A stretch of 64,000 nucleotides of DNA from the NCBI RefSeq assembly GCF_013744875.1, contig NZ_CP059399.1, forward strand, positions 3,596,001-3,660,000, read 5' to 3'. The notes under the pieces were generated by a model. That model did no database searches, was not told where the DNA came from, and was given only the letters and a program-made list of their open reading frames with translations. Position 1 is the stretch's first letter; each line of letters begins with the position of its first letter. The stretch comes from Nocardia huaxiensis. GTDB lineage: Bacteria > Actinomycetota > Actinomycetes > Mycobacteriales > Mycobacteriaceae. Both the position numbers and the translations under genes were made by a program. Positions 46,407 to 55,635 of the stretch are shown here, piece by piece.

Positions 46407-48025
46407 GCCCTAGCAAAGCGGCCGCACAGGCCAATGAAATGGACGAGCGCTACCACCTGGCGGCGTTCGCGAAGCGATCGATCAACAAGGTCTTCCCGAC
46501 CCACTGGTCGTTCCTGCTCGGTGAGATCGCGCTCTACGCGTTCATCATCCTGCTGCTGTCGGGTGTGTACCTGACCCTGTACTTCGACCCGTCGATGTCG
46601 GAGACCGTCTACAACGGCGCGTACCAGCCGCTGCGCGGTGTCACCATGTCGCGGGCCTACGAGACCGCACTCGACATCTCCTTCGAGGTGCGCGGTGGTC
46701 TGTTCGTGCGCCAGGTGCACCACTGGGCGGCGCTGCTGTTCGCGGCGTCGATCATCATCCACCTGTTCCGCATCTTCTTCACCGGCGCGTTCCGCCGCCC
46801 GCGTGAGGCGAACTGGGTGATCGGCTCGCTGCTGCTCATCCTGGCGATGTTCGAAGGCTTCTTCGGCTACTCGCTGCCGGACGACCTGCTGTCCGGTACC
46901 GGTCTGCGCGCCGCGTTCTCCGGCATCGTGATCGGCACGCCGGTCATCGGCACCTGGATCCACTGGCTCATGTTCGCCGGCGACTTCCCGGGCACCATCA
47001 TCATTCCGCGTCTGTACATCGCGCACGTGCTGCTCTTCCCGGGCATCATCCTCGCGCTCATCGGCGCCCACGTGGCGCTGGTGTGGTACCAGAAGCACAC
47101 CCAGTTCCCCGGACCGGGCCGCACCGAGAAGAACGTCGTCGGCGCCCGCATCATCCCGGTGTTCGCCGCCGACCAGGGCGCGTTCTTCGCCTTCACCCTG
47201 GGCGTCGTCGCCATCATGGGTGGCGTCCTGCAGATCAACCCGATCTGGAACCTGGGTCCGTACAACCCGTCTCAGGTCTCCGCGGGTTCGCAGCCGGACT
47301 TCTACATGATGTGGACCGACGGCATGGCGCGTCTCATGCCGCCGTGGGAGCTGTACCTGGGTCGCTACACGATCCCGGCGCCGTTCTGGGTCGCGTTGAT
47401 CATGGGCCTGGTGTTCACCGTGCTGATCGCCTACCCGTGGATCGAGAAGCGCCTCACCGGCGACTACGCGCACCACAACCTGCTGCAGCGGCCGCGCGAC
47501 GTGCCGGTGCGCACGGCGATCGGTTCCATGGCCATCGCCTTCTACCTGGTGCTGACCCTGGCCTGTGTCAACGACATTCTGGCGCTGCAGTTCTCGATCT
47601 CGCTCAACGCGACGACCTGGTTCTTCCGCATCGCCCTGCTCATCGTCCCGCCGATCGCGTACTTCGTGGCCTACCGCTTCTGCATCGGCCTGCAGCGCAG
47701 CGACCGCGCGGTGCTCGAGCACGGTGTCGAAACCGGTGTCATCAAGCGCCTCCCGCACGGTGAGTACATCGAGGTGCACCAGCCCCTCGGCCCGGTCGAC
47801 TCGCACGGCCACCCGATCCCGCTGGAGTACCAGGGCGCCCCGGTGCCCAAGAAGATGTCCAAGCTGGGCTCCGCCGGCAAGCCCGGCACCGGCTCCTTCC
47901 TCCGCGCCGACACCGCCGCGGAGCAGGAGACCAACGTCGCCCTGGCGCACGAGGAAGAGCACCAGATGCTCGCGGTTCTCGAGCGTGCCCGCGACGAAGC
48001 GTCCAACGGCAACAGCGGACACTGA
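46403..48025 (+). CDS. qcrB: Cytochrome b subunit of the bcc complex
   Basis: This 540-aa membrane protein holds two b haems and the menaquinol sites. Eight or more helices are visible, with haem-ligating His pairs in V-H-H-W and H-L-F-R and later in the H-V-L-L-F-P and G-A-H-V-A-L region. The Qo-site P-D-D-L (in place of PEWY-adjacent motifs) is typical of actinobacteria. It overlaps qcrA by 4 nt and ends the operon. The hydrophilic C-terminal tail is about 100 residues long. Confidence 0.95.
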   Translation: MSPSKAAAQANEMDERYHLAAFAKRSINKVFPTHWSFLLGEIALYAFIILLLSGVYLTLYFDPSMSETVYNGAYQPLRGVTMSRAYETALDISFEVRGGLFVRQVHHWAALLFAASIIIHLFRIFFTGAFRRPREANWVIGSLLLILAMFEGFFGYSLPDDLLSGTGLRAAFSGIVIGTPVIGTWIHWLMFAGDFPGTIIIPRLYIAHVLLFPGIILALIGAHVALVWYQKHTQFPGPGRTEKNVVGARIIPVFAADQGAFFAFTLGVVAIMGGVLQINPIWNLGPYNPSQVSAGSQPDFYMMWTDGMARLMPPWELYLGRYTIPAPFWVALIMGLVFTVLIAYPWIEKRLTGDYAHHNLLQRPRDVPVRTAIGSMAIAFYLVLTLACVNDILALQFSISLNATTWFFRIALLIVPPIAYFVAYRFCIGLQRSDRAVLEHGVETGVIKRLPHGEYIEVHQPLGPVDSHGHPIPLEYQGAPVPKKMSKLGSAGKPGTGSFLRADTAAEQETNVALAHEEEHQMLAVLERARDEASNGNSGH

Positions 48026-48038
48026 GTACCTGCATAAA

Positions 48039-48076
48039 GGGAAGGCCCCGAGTCGATTTCGACTCGGGGCCTTCCC
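48039..48076. terminator. Strong hairpin between qcrB and the catechol operon
   Basis: 18-bp perfect arms (48039-48056 and 48059-48076) with a 2-nt loop are followed by CTTTTCC. It terminates both convergent operons. It shares the GGCCCCGAGTCG core with the terminator at 34.35 kb. Confidence 0.88.
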
Positions 48077-48108
48077 CTTTTCCGAGGTTTCGAGGATCAG
48101 GGCGGTGG

Positions 48109-49218
48109 TCAGGCGACCGTGACCGGGAGGGAAATGCCGAGCGGGCGCAGGATGCGCTGGAATTTGGCGGTGGTCTCGGCCAATTCGGCGGCGGGATCGG
48201 ATTCGGCGACGATGCCGCCGCCCGCGTGCGCGAGCAGGCTGCGGCCGTCGGCGGCGAGTTCGGCGCAGCGGATGCTGACCATCCATTCACCGTTGCCGTC
48301 GGCATCGCACCAGCCGACCGCGCCCGCGTAGAAGCCGCGGTCATCTTCGAGTTCGGCGATGAGCCGGGCGGCCTCGGCGGTGGGCGTCCCGCAGATCGCG
48401 GGTGTCGGATGCAGTGCCGCCGCCAGTTCCAGCGCCGACGGCCCGTCGGCGCGCACGGTGGCGGTGATCGGCGTCCCGAGATGCCACATTTCCGGGGTGC
48501 TGGTGAGTTCCGGTGCGGGCGTGTGTACTTCGGCGCAGCGATCACGCAGCACAGTGCTCACCTGATCGACCACATACCGATGCTCGTGCTGATCCTTCGA
48601 CGACCCGAGCAGTGTCCGCGCGACCTCGCGATCGGTGGTGTCGTCGATATCGCGGCGGGCGGAGCCCGCGAGCGGATGGCTCAGTACGTCGATGCCATTG
48701 CGCCGCACCAGAATCTCCGGGCTCGACCCGATGAGGTGCCGCCCGGCATACCGTCCGCCTGCGGCGGAGAGATCGACGAGGAAGCCGTTGCCCATCGGGT
48801 CGGTGGTCACCAGGCGATCCAGGATCTGCATCGGGCGTACCGTGTCGGACGCCTGTGCCCGAATCGATCTCGCCAGCACGACCTTCCGGACCGGATGTGC
48901 CGGATCACGGAGCAGGCGAACGGCCTCGGCCACCCGGCGCATATGAGCCTCGGGTTCCGGGCGGGCCTCCCGGAATTCGAAGATCGGCTGGGCCGGACCG
49001 GGTGGTTGATAGCCGTGTTCGTCCACCGATATCGACCGCGGCGCCCACAGCGCTGCGGGAGCGTCCGCCACGAACGGCAGCGCCCCGACAATGTGGCCGA
49101 CCTCGCCTCGGCGCAGCGCTGCCGCGGCCTGCTGTGTGGAGCGGAATACCCGTCCGGTGCCGTGCGCGATCACAGTGCGGTCGGGCCGGGCGAGGAGAAA
49201 GGCTGGATCGGGGTTCAT
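48109..49218 (-). CDS. Isochorismate synthase
   Basis: This 369-aa chorismate-utilising enzyme converts chorismate to isochorismate, the first step to 2,3-DHB (EntC/DhbC type). It has the conserved G-S-S-P-E-I-L-V, H-P-L-A-G-S-A-R-R, H-P-T-P-A-I-C-G-T-P and G-F-Y-A-G-A-V-G-W blocks and the C-terminal H-A-G-G-G-I-V. The ATG at 49218 overlaps the aryl carrier protein stop by 4 nt (ATGA); an in-frame ATG at 49257 lies inside that gene and is unlikely. It is the last gene of the operon. Confidence 0.92.
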   Translation of the reverse strand: MNPDPAFLLARPDRTVIAHGTGRVFRSTQQAAAALRRGEVGHIVGALPFVADAPAALWAPRSISVDEHGYQPPGPAQPIFEFREARPEPEAHMRRVAEAVRLLRDPAHPVRKVVLARSIRAQASDTVRPMQILDRLVTTDPMGNGFLVDLSAAGGRYAGRHLIGSSPEILVRRNGIDVLSHPLAGSARRDIDDTTDREVARTLLGSSKDQHEHRYVVDQVSTVLRDRCAEVHTPAPELTSTPEMWHLGTPITATVRADGPSALELAAALHPTPAICGTPTAEAARLIAELEDDRGFYAGAVGWCDADGNGEWMVSIRCAELAADGRSLLAHAGGGIVAESDPAAELAETTAKFQRILRPLGISLPVTVA

Positions 49219-49454
49219 CGTCTCGGGACCACTCGATTGCCCAGCAGGGCTGCCCATGCCGTGATGGTCGGTTCCGAGATCAGGTCGCCATAGGCGATGT
49301 CGTGACCCTCGTGCTGCCAGGTGGTGGCGAGCGACATGATCGCGAGCGAGTCGATCCCCTGGTCGACCAGGCTGGTCCGGCTGTCGAACTCCTCCGGTGC
49401 CCGCTGCACGACCGCGGCCACTGTCGCCCGGATTTCGTGCTCAAAGGGTGTCAT
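49215..49454 (-). CDS. Free-standing aryl carrier protein
   Basis: This 79-aa carrier domain has the phosphopantetheine site in D-Q-G-I-D-S-L-A-I-M (Ser36). In EntB/DhbB this domain is the C-terminal part of isochorismatase; here the isochorismatase lacks it and the carrier is its own gene. It should hold DHB after loading by the AMP ligase and present it to the first condensation domain of the NRPS. Its ATG has AAAGGA upstream and lies 14 nt inside the 3' end of the NRPS gene. Confidence 0.88.
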   Translation of the reverse strand: MTPFEHEIRATVAAVVQRAPEEFDSRTSLVDQGIDSLAIMSLATTWQHEGHDIAYGDLISEPTITAWAALLGNRVVPRR

Positions 49455-52400
49455 CGAATGTCCTTTCGCTGAGAGTCGAGGCCCAGGCGGCTTTGACGAG
49501 ATCACGGACCGGGGCCGCGCTGAGCAATGTGCGCAGTGGCAGGTCCAGCCCGGTGCGGCTGCGGAGTTCGGCGGCCAGGCGCAGGCGGGTGATCGAGTCG
49601 GGAGTGAAGTCGAGTAGTTCCGACTCCAGGTCGGGTTCCCGGCCGGTGGTTTCGTGGTAGACGTCCGCCACCACCGCGAGTATCTGTCCGGCACGGTCGT
49701 TTTCGAGGTGCTCGTCGCGGAGGTCGGTGAGAGGCCCCGGTGCACCGAGGAATTCGACCGCCAATCGGTGATACACGGCGGTGATCTCGTCCATGCGGGT
49801 TTCGTCGATGACGTCTCCGTCCGCGTTGAACAGCACCGTGAGCTGTTCGGTGAACGGATCGGTGACGAAGGTGACCAGCAGGGAGTAGTCGGTGTGCTCG
49901 AAGACCTTCGTCTCGATGATGACGCGATTGCCGTCCGCTCCCAATCGGTCGGCGAGGGTGCGGAAGTGGACGAAGTTGACGGCGGTCTGATCGGGCCGGA
50001 TTCCCTTGGCGGAGGCCAGGATCGAGGCGTAAGAGTAGCGCGGGTACCGCATGGCGGTGTGCAGTGCGTCGGTCACCGATCCGTACAGCTCCGCCTCGGT
50101 GGGCGGCACGGTGATCCTGATCGGCTGGACGTTCAGGAACAGGCCGATCATGCGTTCCGCGTCGGGATGTTCGAGCCGGCCGTGGTTGAAGACCCCGGTC
50201 GTGACGTCGTCGGTGCCGGAGAGCATCGCCTGTGCACGAAAATGCATGGCCAGACAGATGTTGCGCACCGGCAGGCCGTGCTGTCGTGCGAGTTCGGCCA
50301 GGCGCTGGGAAGCCTGCGCGCCGAGGTCCAGCTCGGCTTCGGTCCAGCGCGGGCCGGTGCGCAGTGGGGGCAGTGTGGTGAGGGCGGGAGTCGGCGGTTG
50401 ATCGGCGAGCACGCGACGCCAGTGGTCGTGGGCTTCGCGATCCTGCTGGGCGGTCTCCAGGGCCGCCACATAGTCCCGGTACGCGGGGGGTGTGGGAGAG
50501 GCGGCTACCGGCGGCAGTCCGAGTACCGCGCGGCGGTAGTCGTCGACGAGCCGGGCGATGAGCTGTGTGAAGCTCCAGCCGTCCAGAATCGAATGGTGGA
50601 ATCCGATGGACAGTGTGAATTCTGCTGCGGCGAGGTCATGTACGGCGAAACGCAGCATCGCCGGGATCTCCCAGCGGAACGGGGTGTGCTTCTCGCCCTC
50701 TGTCCACAGCCGCACCGCGCGGCGTTGTCCGGCATCGTCGAGATGCCGGAGGTCGTATACCGCGAGGACCGGTTCGGCGCGCTGGTGAACCAGCTGTAGC
50801 GGTCTGGAATATCCCGCGAGCGCGAACGAGGTGCGCAGGACGTCGTGGTCGGCGACCATGCGCGCCAGCAGCCCGGACAGGATCGTTCGGTCCAGCGGCA
50901 GGGCCAGCCGGTAGGTGAACACGTCGTGGAAAGCCGCGCGGTTCGGATCGAGGTCGGTGTGGTAGATCATGCCGAGCTGGAGCTGCGTGGCGGGGTAGGC
51001 GTCGACGATGGTGGCGGATAGCCGATGCCTATCCGAGTCATCCAGCAGTGCAAAGGGTTTCGTTGTCTCCCACGCGGCGGAAGCGGCTTTGTGGGTGATC
51101 GCGCCGGCGTCCATGAGCCCGCGGATGGTCTGCCGCCGCATCAGCTCGTGGACCTCGGCCGCCCATCCGGCCTGCCGCATCGCGCCCGCCAGCCGGATGG
51201 CCACGATGGAGTCGATGCCGAGATCGTAGAGGCGGTCGTCGATACCGACGGCATCCCGTTCGAGCACCGTGGCCCAGATGTGGGCGAGACGCTGCTCGAT
51301 CTCGTTCCGCGGGGGTGTGTGATGATCCGCAGTCGGTCCGCGCATGGTGCTGACCGCCTGTGCGGCAAGGGTTCTGCGGTCCAGCTTCCCGCTGGGCGTG
51401 AGTGGCATCCTGCCTAGCCACAGATAGTGGCTGGGCACCATATGCGCGGGCAGCCACTCGGAGAGTCTGTCCCGCACGGTGATCGGATCGGGGTGGTCGT
51501 CGGTGCGGGCGCACCCGACCAGTGTTTGCGCACCATTCGCCGTTGTCACAACGACAACGGCGACCTCCTCGCAGCGGGTGACCTCGCGCAGCGCGGTTTC
51601 GATCTCGCCGAGTTCGATGCGCAGGCCGCGCAATTTGATCTGATCGTCGATCCGCCCGAGGAATTCCACCGCGCCGTCGGGGCGGATGCGGGCGCGATCG
51701 CCGGTGCGGTAGAGGCGTTCGCCGGGGCGGAAGGGATCGTCGACGAAACGTTCCGCAGTGAGGTCCGGACGACGGAGATAGCCGCGCGCCAGGCCCGTTC
51801 CGCCCAGGTAGAGTTCGCCTGCGACGCCCGTCGGCAGCGGGCGCCGGTTCGGGTCGAGGACGAGCGTCCGGGTATTCCAGATGGGGTGGCCGATCGGAAC
51901 CGGGTTTTCGGTTCGGTCGGGGCGGCATTCCCACCACGTGACGTCGATCGACGCCTCCGTCGGCCCGTACAGGTTGTGCAGTCCCGCGTCGAGAGTCCGA
52001 TGGAAGGCCGCGCACAGTTCCGCGCTCAGCTCCTCGCCGCTACAGATGACGGTGGTGAGGGACGTGCAGTCCCGTGCGGTGGGTTCCTCGAGGAACGCAC
52101 GCAGCATGGACGGGACGAAGTGAATCGTGGTGACGGAGTGGCGCTGGATCTCGCGGGCGAGGTAGTCGGGCTCGCGGTGTCCGCCGGGGCGCGCCAGCAC
52201 CAGGGCGGCGCCGGTGAACAAGGGCCAGAAGAACTCCCACACCGAGACGTCGAAGCTCGACGGCGTTTTCTGGAGCACCCGATCGGTGGTGGTCAGGCCA
52301 AATGCCGACTGCATCCACAGCAGGCGGTTCACAATGCCCGCGTGCTCGATGACGACGCCCTTCGGCTTCCCGGTTGATCCGGAGGTGTAGAGGACGTAGG

Positions 52401-54213
52401 CGGAGTGGCCGGGTTCGATTCCGGTACAGGGGTTCTCGTTACCGCGGGACGCGAGGTCGGTGGCGACGGCCGGGTCGTCGAGTGCCAGGGTGGGTATGTG
52501 GCCCGTGGCCAGGGAGGTGGTCGTCTCCGTCAGGACGACCACTGGCCGGGCATCCTCGATCATGTAGCCCAGCCGCTCGGCCGGATAGTCCGGATCCAGA
52601 GGAAGGAAGGCCGCACCGGCTTTGAGTATCGCGAGCAGGGCTATGACCAGGCGCGGGGAGCGGTGCATGCCGACGGCGACGATCGCGTCGGCGGTCGCGC
52701 CCAGGTCGATCAGCCTGTGTGCCAGGCGATTCGCCTCGGCGTTCAGCTGCGAGTAGGTCAACTGGGAATCGTCCCAGATCAAAGCGGTATCGCTCGGCGA
52801 GGTGCGTACCCGATCCTGGATCAGATCCACCAGGGTCCGATTGGGTACCGGGTGTGCGCTCTGATTCCATTCCTGTTGCAGTGCGGCCCATTCGGTGGCG
52901 TTGAGCAGATCCAGCCCGCCGACGGTGTCGCTGCCGTCGGCCGCGCGCACGAACGTGTGGAGGAAGTCGTGGAAGCGCCGGGCATGCGAGGTGAGCTCGG
53001 CCGCGGTGTACAGCGCGGGATTCGCGTCGATATCGATCCGGGCGGCGCGACCGGGCTCCCGGTCGTAGACGAGCAGCGACAGGTCGTCGACCGGTCCGGC
53101 GGCAAGGTTGTGCATCCGGCACGATCCGCCCGGGAAGGCCGGCGGACGGAAGAAGGGCAGGAAGTTCACCTGCGCGCCGTGCAGTCGGGTTCGCTCTCCG
53201 AGATCGAGTGCGCGGCACAGCTCCTCGGCTCCGACGGTGCGGTGCCGCGCGGCCTCGCGCAGTTGATCCGCGGTGCCGCGGATCAACTCAGGCACGGTGT
53301 CCGCCGAGTGGACCCGCAGCCGCACCGGAACGACACGGACCGACATGCCGGGAACCCGATGCGCGACCGTCCCCAGTCCGGCGGCCAGCGGAATGCCCAG
53401 CACGAGATCATCGGCGCCGGTCATACGATGCGTGTAGGCGGCCCAGGCCGCAGTGAGCACCTCGGGCCAGGTGACCGAACACGCATGGGCGCAGGCGATC
53501 ACGGCATCGAGACCGGTCAACTCGAGGGTCGTACGCAGGAATTCTGGTGCGGTCGTGGCAATTCGGCCCGAGAGCCCGGCATAGTCCGGTACGTCGGTGA
53601 ACTCGCTGCGCCAGTAGGCCAGGTCGGCGGTACGGCGGGCCGTCGTGCGCTCGCTGAATTCTTCGTCCAGCAGTAGTGAAATGGGTTCTGCGGCAGTGAG
53701 GTCCGCTGCCGAGCCGCCCGCCAGGAGCGTGCTGTAGGCGGAGACCACGCGGCGCATCACGGCTGCCATTCCCGCGCCGTCGAGCATCAGGTGGTGGGCC
53801 CGCTGGTAATACCGATAGTGGTGGTCACCAACCCGAATCATGGCCTGGTGGAACAGCGGACCGTCGTCCAGCCGGACCGGCTGTCGCAGATCGGTCCTCA
53901 TGAACTCCAGCGCCGCGACGTCGGGATCGACGGCCTCGGACACGTCGATGAACGGTACGTCGACCTGGCCGGGGTCTCCCGGGTGCAGTTCCTGGAATGG
54001 CCTGCCGTCACGTTCGAAGGGACGCGACCAGAGCGCCTGGGTGTCGGCCACCACGTGCCGGATGGCGCGGCGGAACAGGTCCACCTCGACCTCAGCCGAA
54101 ATATCCAGGTATTGACCGGTATTGAAGATCGGATTGTCCGGCGCCAGCCGCTGGGCGTTCCAGATGCCGAGCTGTGGCGCGGTCAGCGGCCACACCTGTC
54201 GCGTGCTCGTCAT
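49441..54213 (-). CDS. Nonribosomal peptide synthetase C-A-T-C-T, EntF-like, predicted serine-activating
   Basis: A protein of 1590 aa. C1 (about 1-440, H-H-L-M-L-D-G near 142) resembles the EntF condensation domain that joins DHB to serine. The A domain (about 475-950) has binding-pocket residues read from F-D-V-S-V-W, I-H-F, V-I-C-S, N-L-Y-G-P-T-E and S-I-D-V, giving D-V-W-H-I-S-L-I-D-K, a serine-type code. T1 has D-S near 999, C2 has H-H-S-I-L-D-G near 1208, and T2 has D-S near 1539. Unlike EntF there is no thioesterase, and C2-T2 has no A domain of its own. The ATG at 54213 overlaps the isochorismatase stop (TGATG); an in-frame start at 54264 would lie inside that gene. Confidence 0.9.
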   Translation of the reverse strand: MTSTRQVWPLTAPQLGIWNAQRLAPDNPIFNTGQYLDISAEVEVDLFRRAIRHVVADTQALWSRPFERDGRPFQELHPGDPGQVDVPFIDVSEAVDPDVAALEFMRTDLRQPVRLDDGPLFHQAMIRVGDHHYRYYQRAHHLMLDGAGMAAVMRRVVSAYSTLLAGGSAADLTAAEPISLLLDEEFSERTTARRTADLAYWRSEFTDVPDYAGLSGRIATTAPEFLRTTLELTGLDAVIACAHACSVTWPEVLTAAWAAYTHRMTGADDLVLGIPLAAGLGTVAHRVPGMSVRVVPVRLRVHSADTVPELIRGTADQLREAARHRTVGAEELCRALDLGERTRLHGAQVNFLPFFRPPAFPGGSCRMHNLAAGPVDDLSLLVYDREPGRAARIDIDANPALYTAAELTSHARRFHDFLHTFVRAADGSDTVGGLDLLNATEWAALQQEWNQSAHPVPNRTLVDLIQDRVRTSPSDTALIWDDSQLTYSQLNAEANRLAHRLIDLGATADAIVAVGMHRSPRLVIALLAILKAGAAFLPLDPDYPAERLGYMIEDARPVVVLTETTTSLATGHIPTLALDDPAVATDLASRGNENPCTGIEPGHSAYVLYTSGSTGKPKGVVIEHAGIVNRLLWMQSAFGLTTTDRVLQKTPSSFDVSVWEFFWPLFTGAALVLARPGGHREPDYLAREIQRHSVTTIHFVPSMLRAFLEEPTARDCTSLTTVICSGEELSAELCAAFHRTLDAGLHNLYGPTEASIDVTWWECRPDRTENPVPIGHPIWNTRTLVLDPNRRPLPTGVAGELYLGGTGLARGYLRRPDLTAERFVDDPFRPGERLYRTGDRARIRPDGAVEFLGRIDDQIKLRGLRIELGEIETALREVTRCEEVAVVVVTTANGAQTLVGCARTDDHPDPITVRDRLSEWLPAHMVPSHYLWLGRMPLTPSGKLDRRTLAAQAVSTMRGPTADHHTPPRNEIEQRLAHIWATVLERDAVGIDDRLYDLGIDSIVAIRLAGAMRQAGWAAEVHELMRRQTIRGLMDAGAITHKAASAAWETTKPFALLDDSDRHRLSATIVDAYPATQLQLGMIYHTDLDPNRAAFHDVFTYRLALPLDRTILSGLLARMVADHDVLRTSFALAGYSRPLQLVHQRAEPVLAVYDLRHLDDAGQRRAVRLWTEGEKHTPFRWEIPAMLRFAVHDLAAAEFTLSIGFHHSILDGWSFTQLIARLVDDYRRAVLGLPPVAASPTPPAYRDYVAALETAQQDREAHDHWRRVLADQPPTPALTTLPPLRTGPRWTEAELDLGAQASQRLAELARQHGLPVRNICLAMHFRAQAMLSGTDDVTTGVFNHGRLEHPDAERMIGLFLNVQPIRITVPPTEAELYGSVTDALHTAMRYPRYSYASILASAKGIRPDQTAVNFVHFRTLADRLGADGNRVIIETKVFEHTDYSLLVTFVTDPFTEQLTVLFNADGDVIDETRMDEITAVYHRLAVEFLGAPGPLTDLRDEHLENDRAGQILAVVADVYHETTGREPDLESELLDFTPDSITRLRLAAELRSRTGLDLPLRTLLSAAPVRDLVKAAWASTLSERTFDDTL

Positions 54214-54854
54214 CACGCGCCCCGCTCGGCCAGAACTTCCGCGCAGGTCGTGACGACGGCACATTTCCGGGCGGCGATATCGAGTGCGATGCGATGGTGT
54301 TCCGCGGAGAAGTCGGCGACCGCGTCGGCGACGAGGAAGGTCTGGATGTCGTTGCTGAACGCGTCGACGGCGGTGGTCAGCACGCCGATATGGGCGTACA
54401 CCCCACAGACGATCAGCTGGTCACGACCGGCGTGGCGCATGCGTTCCAGCAGATCGGATCGGACGAAGGCGCTGTACCGCCATTTCGTGAACACCCAGTC
54501 CCCGTCGGCCGGGCGCAGATCCGCGATGACTTCGCGATCGGCGCCATCGCCGCGCATGCCGGGTCCCCAGAAGGCTTGCAGCAGACCGCGATCCGCTGCC
54601 GACATGGCGCCGGGCTGTTGGGTGTAGGCAATGCGGATACCCAATTCGTCGCAGCGTTTGCGGAGCTCCGCGATATTGGTGACAAGGCGCTCACGCAGAC
54701 CTTCCGGTAGAGACCGCAGGAAGTACTGCTGCATATCGTGAATGAGCAGGACCGCTCGATCCGGGGCCACGGTCCAGTCCGCGACATTCGGCGGCAGTTC
54801 GTGGTTGGTCGGTAGCGGATAGTCGATGATTTCGGGCAGTGCGGACACGGCCAT
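54213..54854 (-). CDS. Isochorismatase (2,3-dihydro-2,3-DHB synthase), no carrier domain
   Basis: This 213-aa hydrolase removes pyruvate from isochorismate. It is close to the N-terminal domain of Ent[11 protein letters not shown] with catalytic Asp, F-T-K-W-R-Y-S-A-F with Lys, and C-G-V-Y-A-H-I-G. It stops where EntB would continue into an aryl carrier domain, which is supplied separately. The ATG at 54854 has AAAGGA abutting it, so the GTG two codons later (54848) may be the real start. It lies 25 nt after the DHB dehydrogenase stop. Confidence 0.92.
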   Translation of the reverse strand: MAVSALPEIIDYPLPTNHELPPNVADWTVAPDRAVLLIHDMQQYFLRSLPEGLRERLVTNIAELRKRCDELGIRIAYTQQPGAMSAADRGLLQAFWGPGMRGDGADREVIADLRPADGDWVFTKWRYSAFVRSDLLERMRHAGRDQLIVCGVYAHIGVLTTAVDAFSNDIQTFLVADAVADFSAEHHRIALDIAARKCAVVTTCAEVLAERGA

Positions 54855-54879
54855 CCTTTCGTGCGGTGTCGAGAAGGGG

Positions 54880-55635
54880 TCAGACGCCGAGGGTGGCGCC
54901 GCCGTCGACGGTCAAGCGGTGCATGGTGATATGCGCGGCGCGGTCGGAGAGCAGGAACAGCGCGGCGTCGGCGATGTCCTCGGGCGCGGCCAGTTTCCGC
55001 AGCGGGATGCCGACCCGATAGGCGCCGGGTACGCCGTCGATGGTGCCGATGCGACCGGTCTCGTCGGCCCACATGGAGGTGAGCATCGGGGTGTCGGTGG
55101 AGCCCGGGGCCACCAGATTGCACCGGATTCCGTATTCGGCGACCTCGAGGCCGAGACACTTGGTGAACATTTCCGCGGCGGCCTTGGAGGCGGCGTACGC
55201 GGACATCTGGACGCGTGGGGTGGCGGCGGCATTGGAGACGATCGTGACCAGTGCGCCGCTTCCGCGCGGCGCCATGCGATTCACCACGGCCCGGGAGGTG
55301 TTGAACACGCCGGTGGCATTCACCGCGAAGGTCGTGGACCAGTCGGTGTCGGTGAGCTGCCGCGCAGCGCCGAGGCGCAGCACACCCGCGGCATTGACGA
55401 GGAAATCGATGGGGCCCAGCCGATTCTCGGTGGCTTCTACCATGTTCTCGACGGCGTCGGCGTCGGCGACGTCGCATGCGAAGGGCAGGACCTCCGGTGC
55501 GCCGGGCGCCGAATCCGGTTCCGCCGAGTGCAGATCCACGGCCGCGACCCGCACGCCCCGCGCGCCGAGCGATCGGACGACGGCGCCTCCTATGCCTCCC
55601 GCCGCGCCGGTAACGACGGCGACCTTGCCGCGCAT
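54880..55635 (-). CDS. 2,3-dihydro-2,3-dihydroxybenzoate dehydrogenase
   Basis: This 251-aa SDR is of the EntA/DhbA type: [24 protein letters not shown] and the diagnostic [14 protein letters not shown]. It oxidises dihydro-DHB to 2,3-DHB with NAD. The ATG at 55635 overlaps the ligase stop by one base (TGATG). A longer in-frame extension upstream lies inside the ligase gene and is not used. Confidence 0.92.
   Translation of the reverse strand: MRGKVAVVTGAAGGIGGAVVRSLGARGVRVAAVDLHSAEPDSAPGAPEVLPFACDVADADAVENMVEATENRLGPIDFLVNAAGVLRLGAARQLTDTDWSTTFAVNATGVFNTSRAVVNRMAPRGSGALVTIVSNAAATPRVQMSAYAASKAAAEMFTKCLGLEVAEYGIRCNLVAPGSTDTPMLTSMWADETGRIGTIDGVPGAYRVGIPLRKLAAPEDIADAALFLLSDRAAHITMHRLTVDGGATLGV

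Noticed and set aside
46340..48286. Frame of about 650 codons antisense to qcrB.
   Set aside because: qcrB is unambiguous, and the frame even runs through the terminator hairpin.
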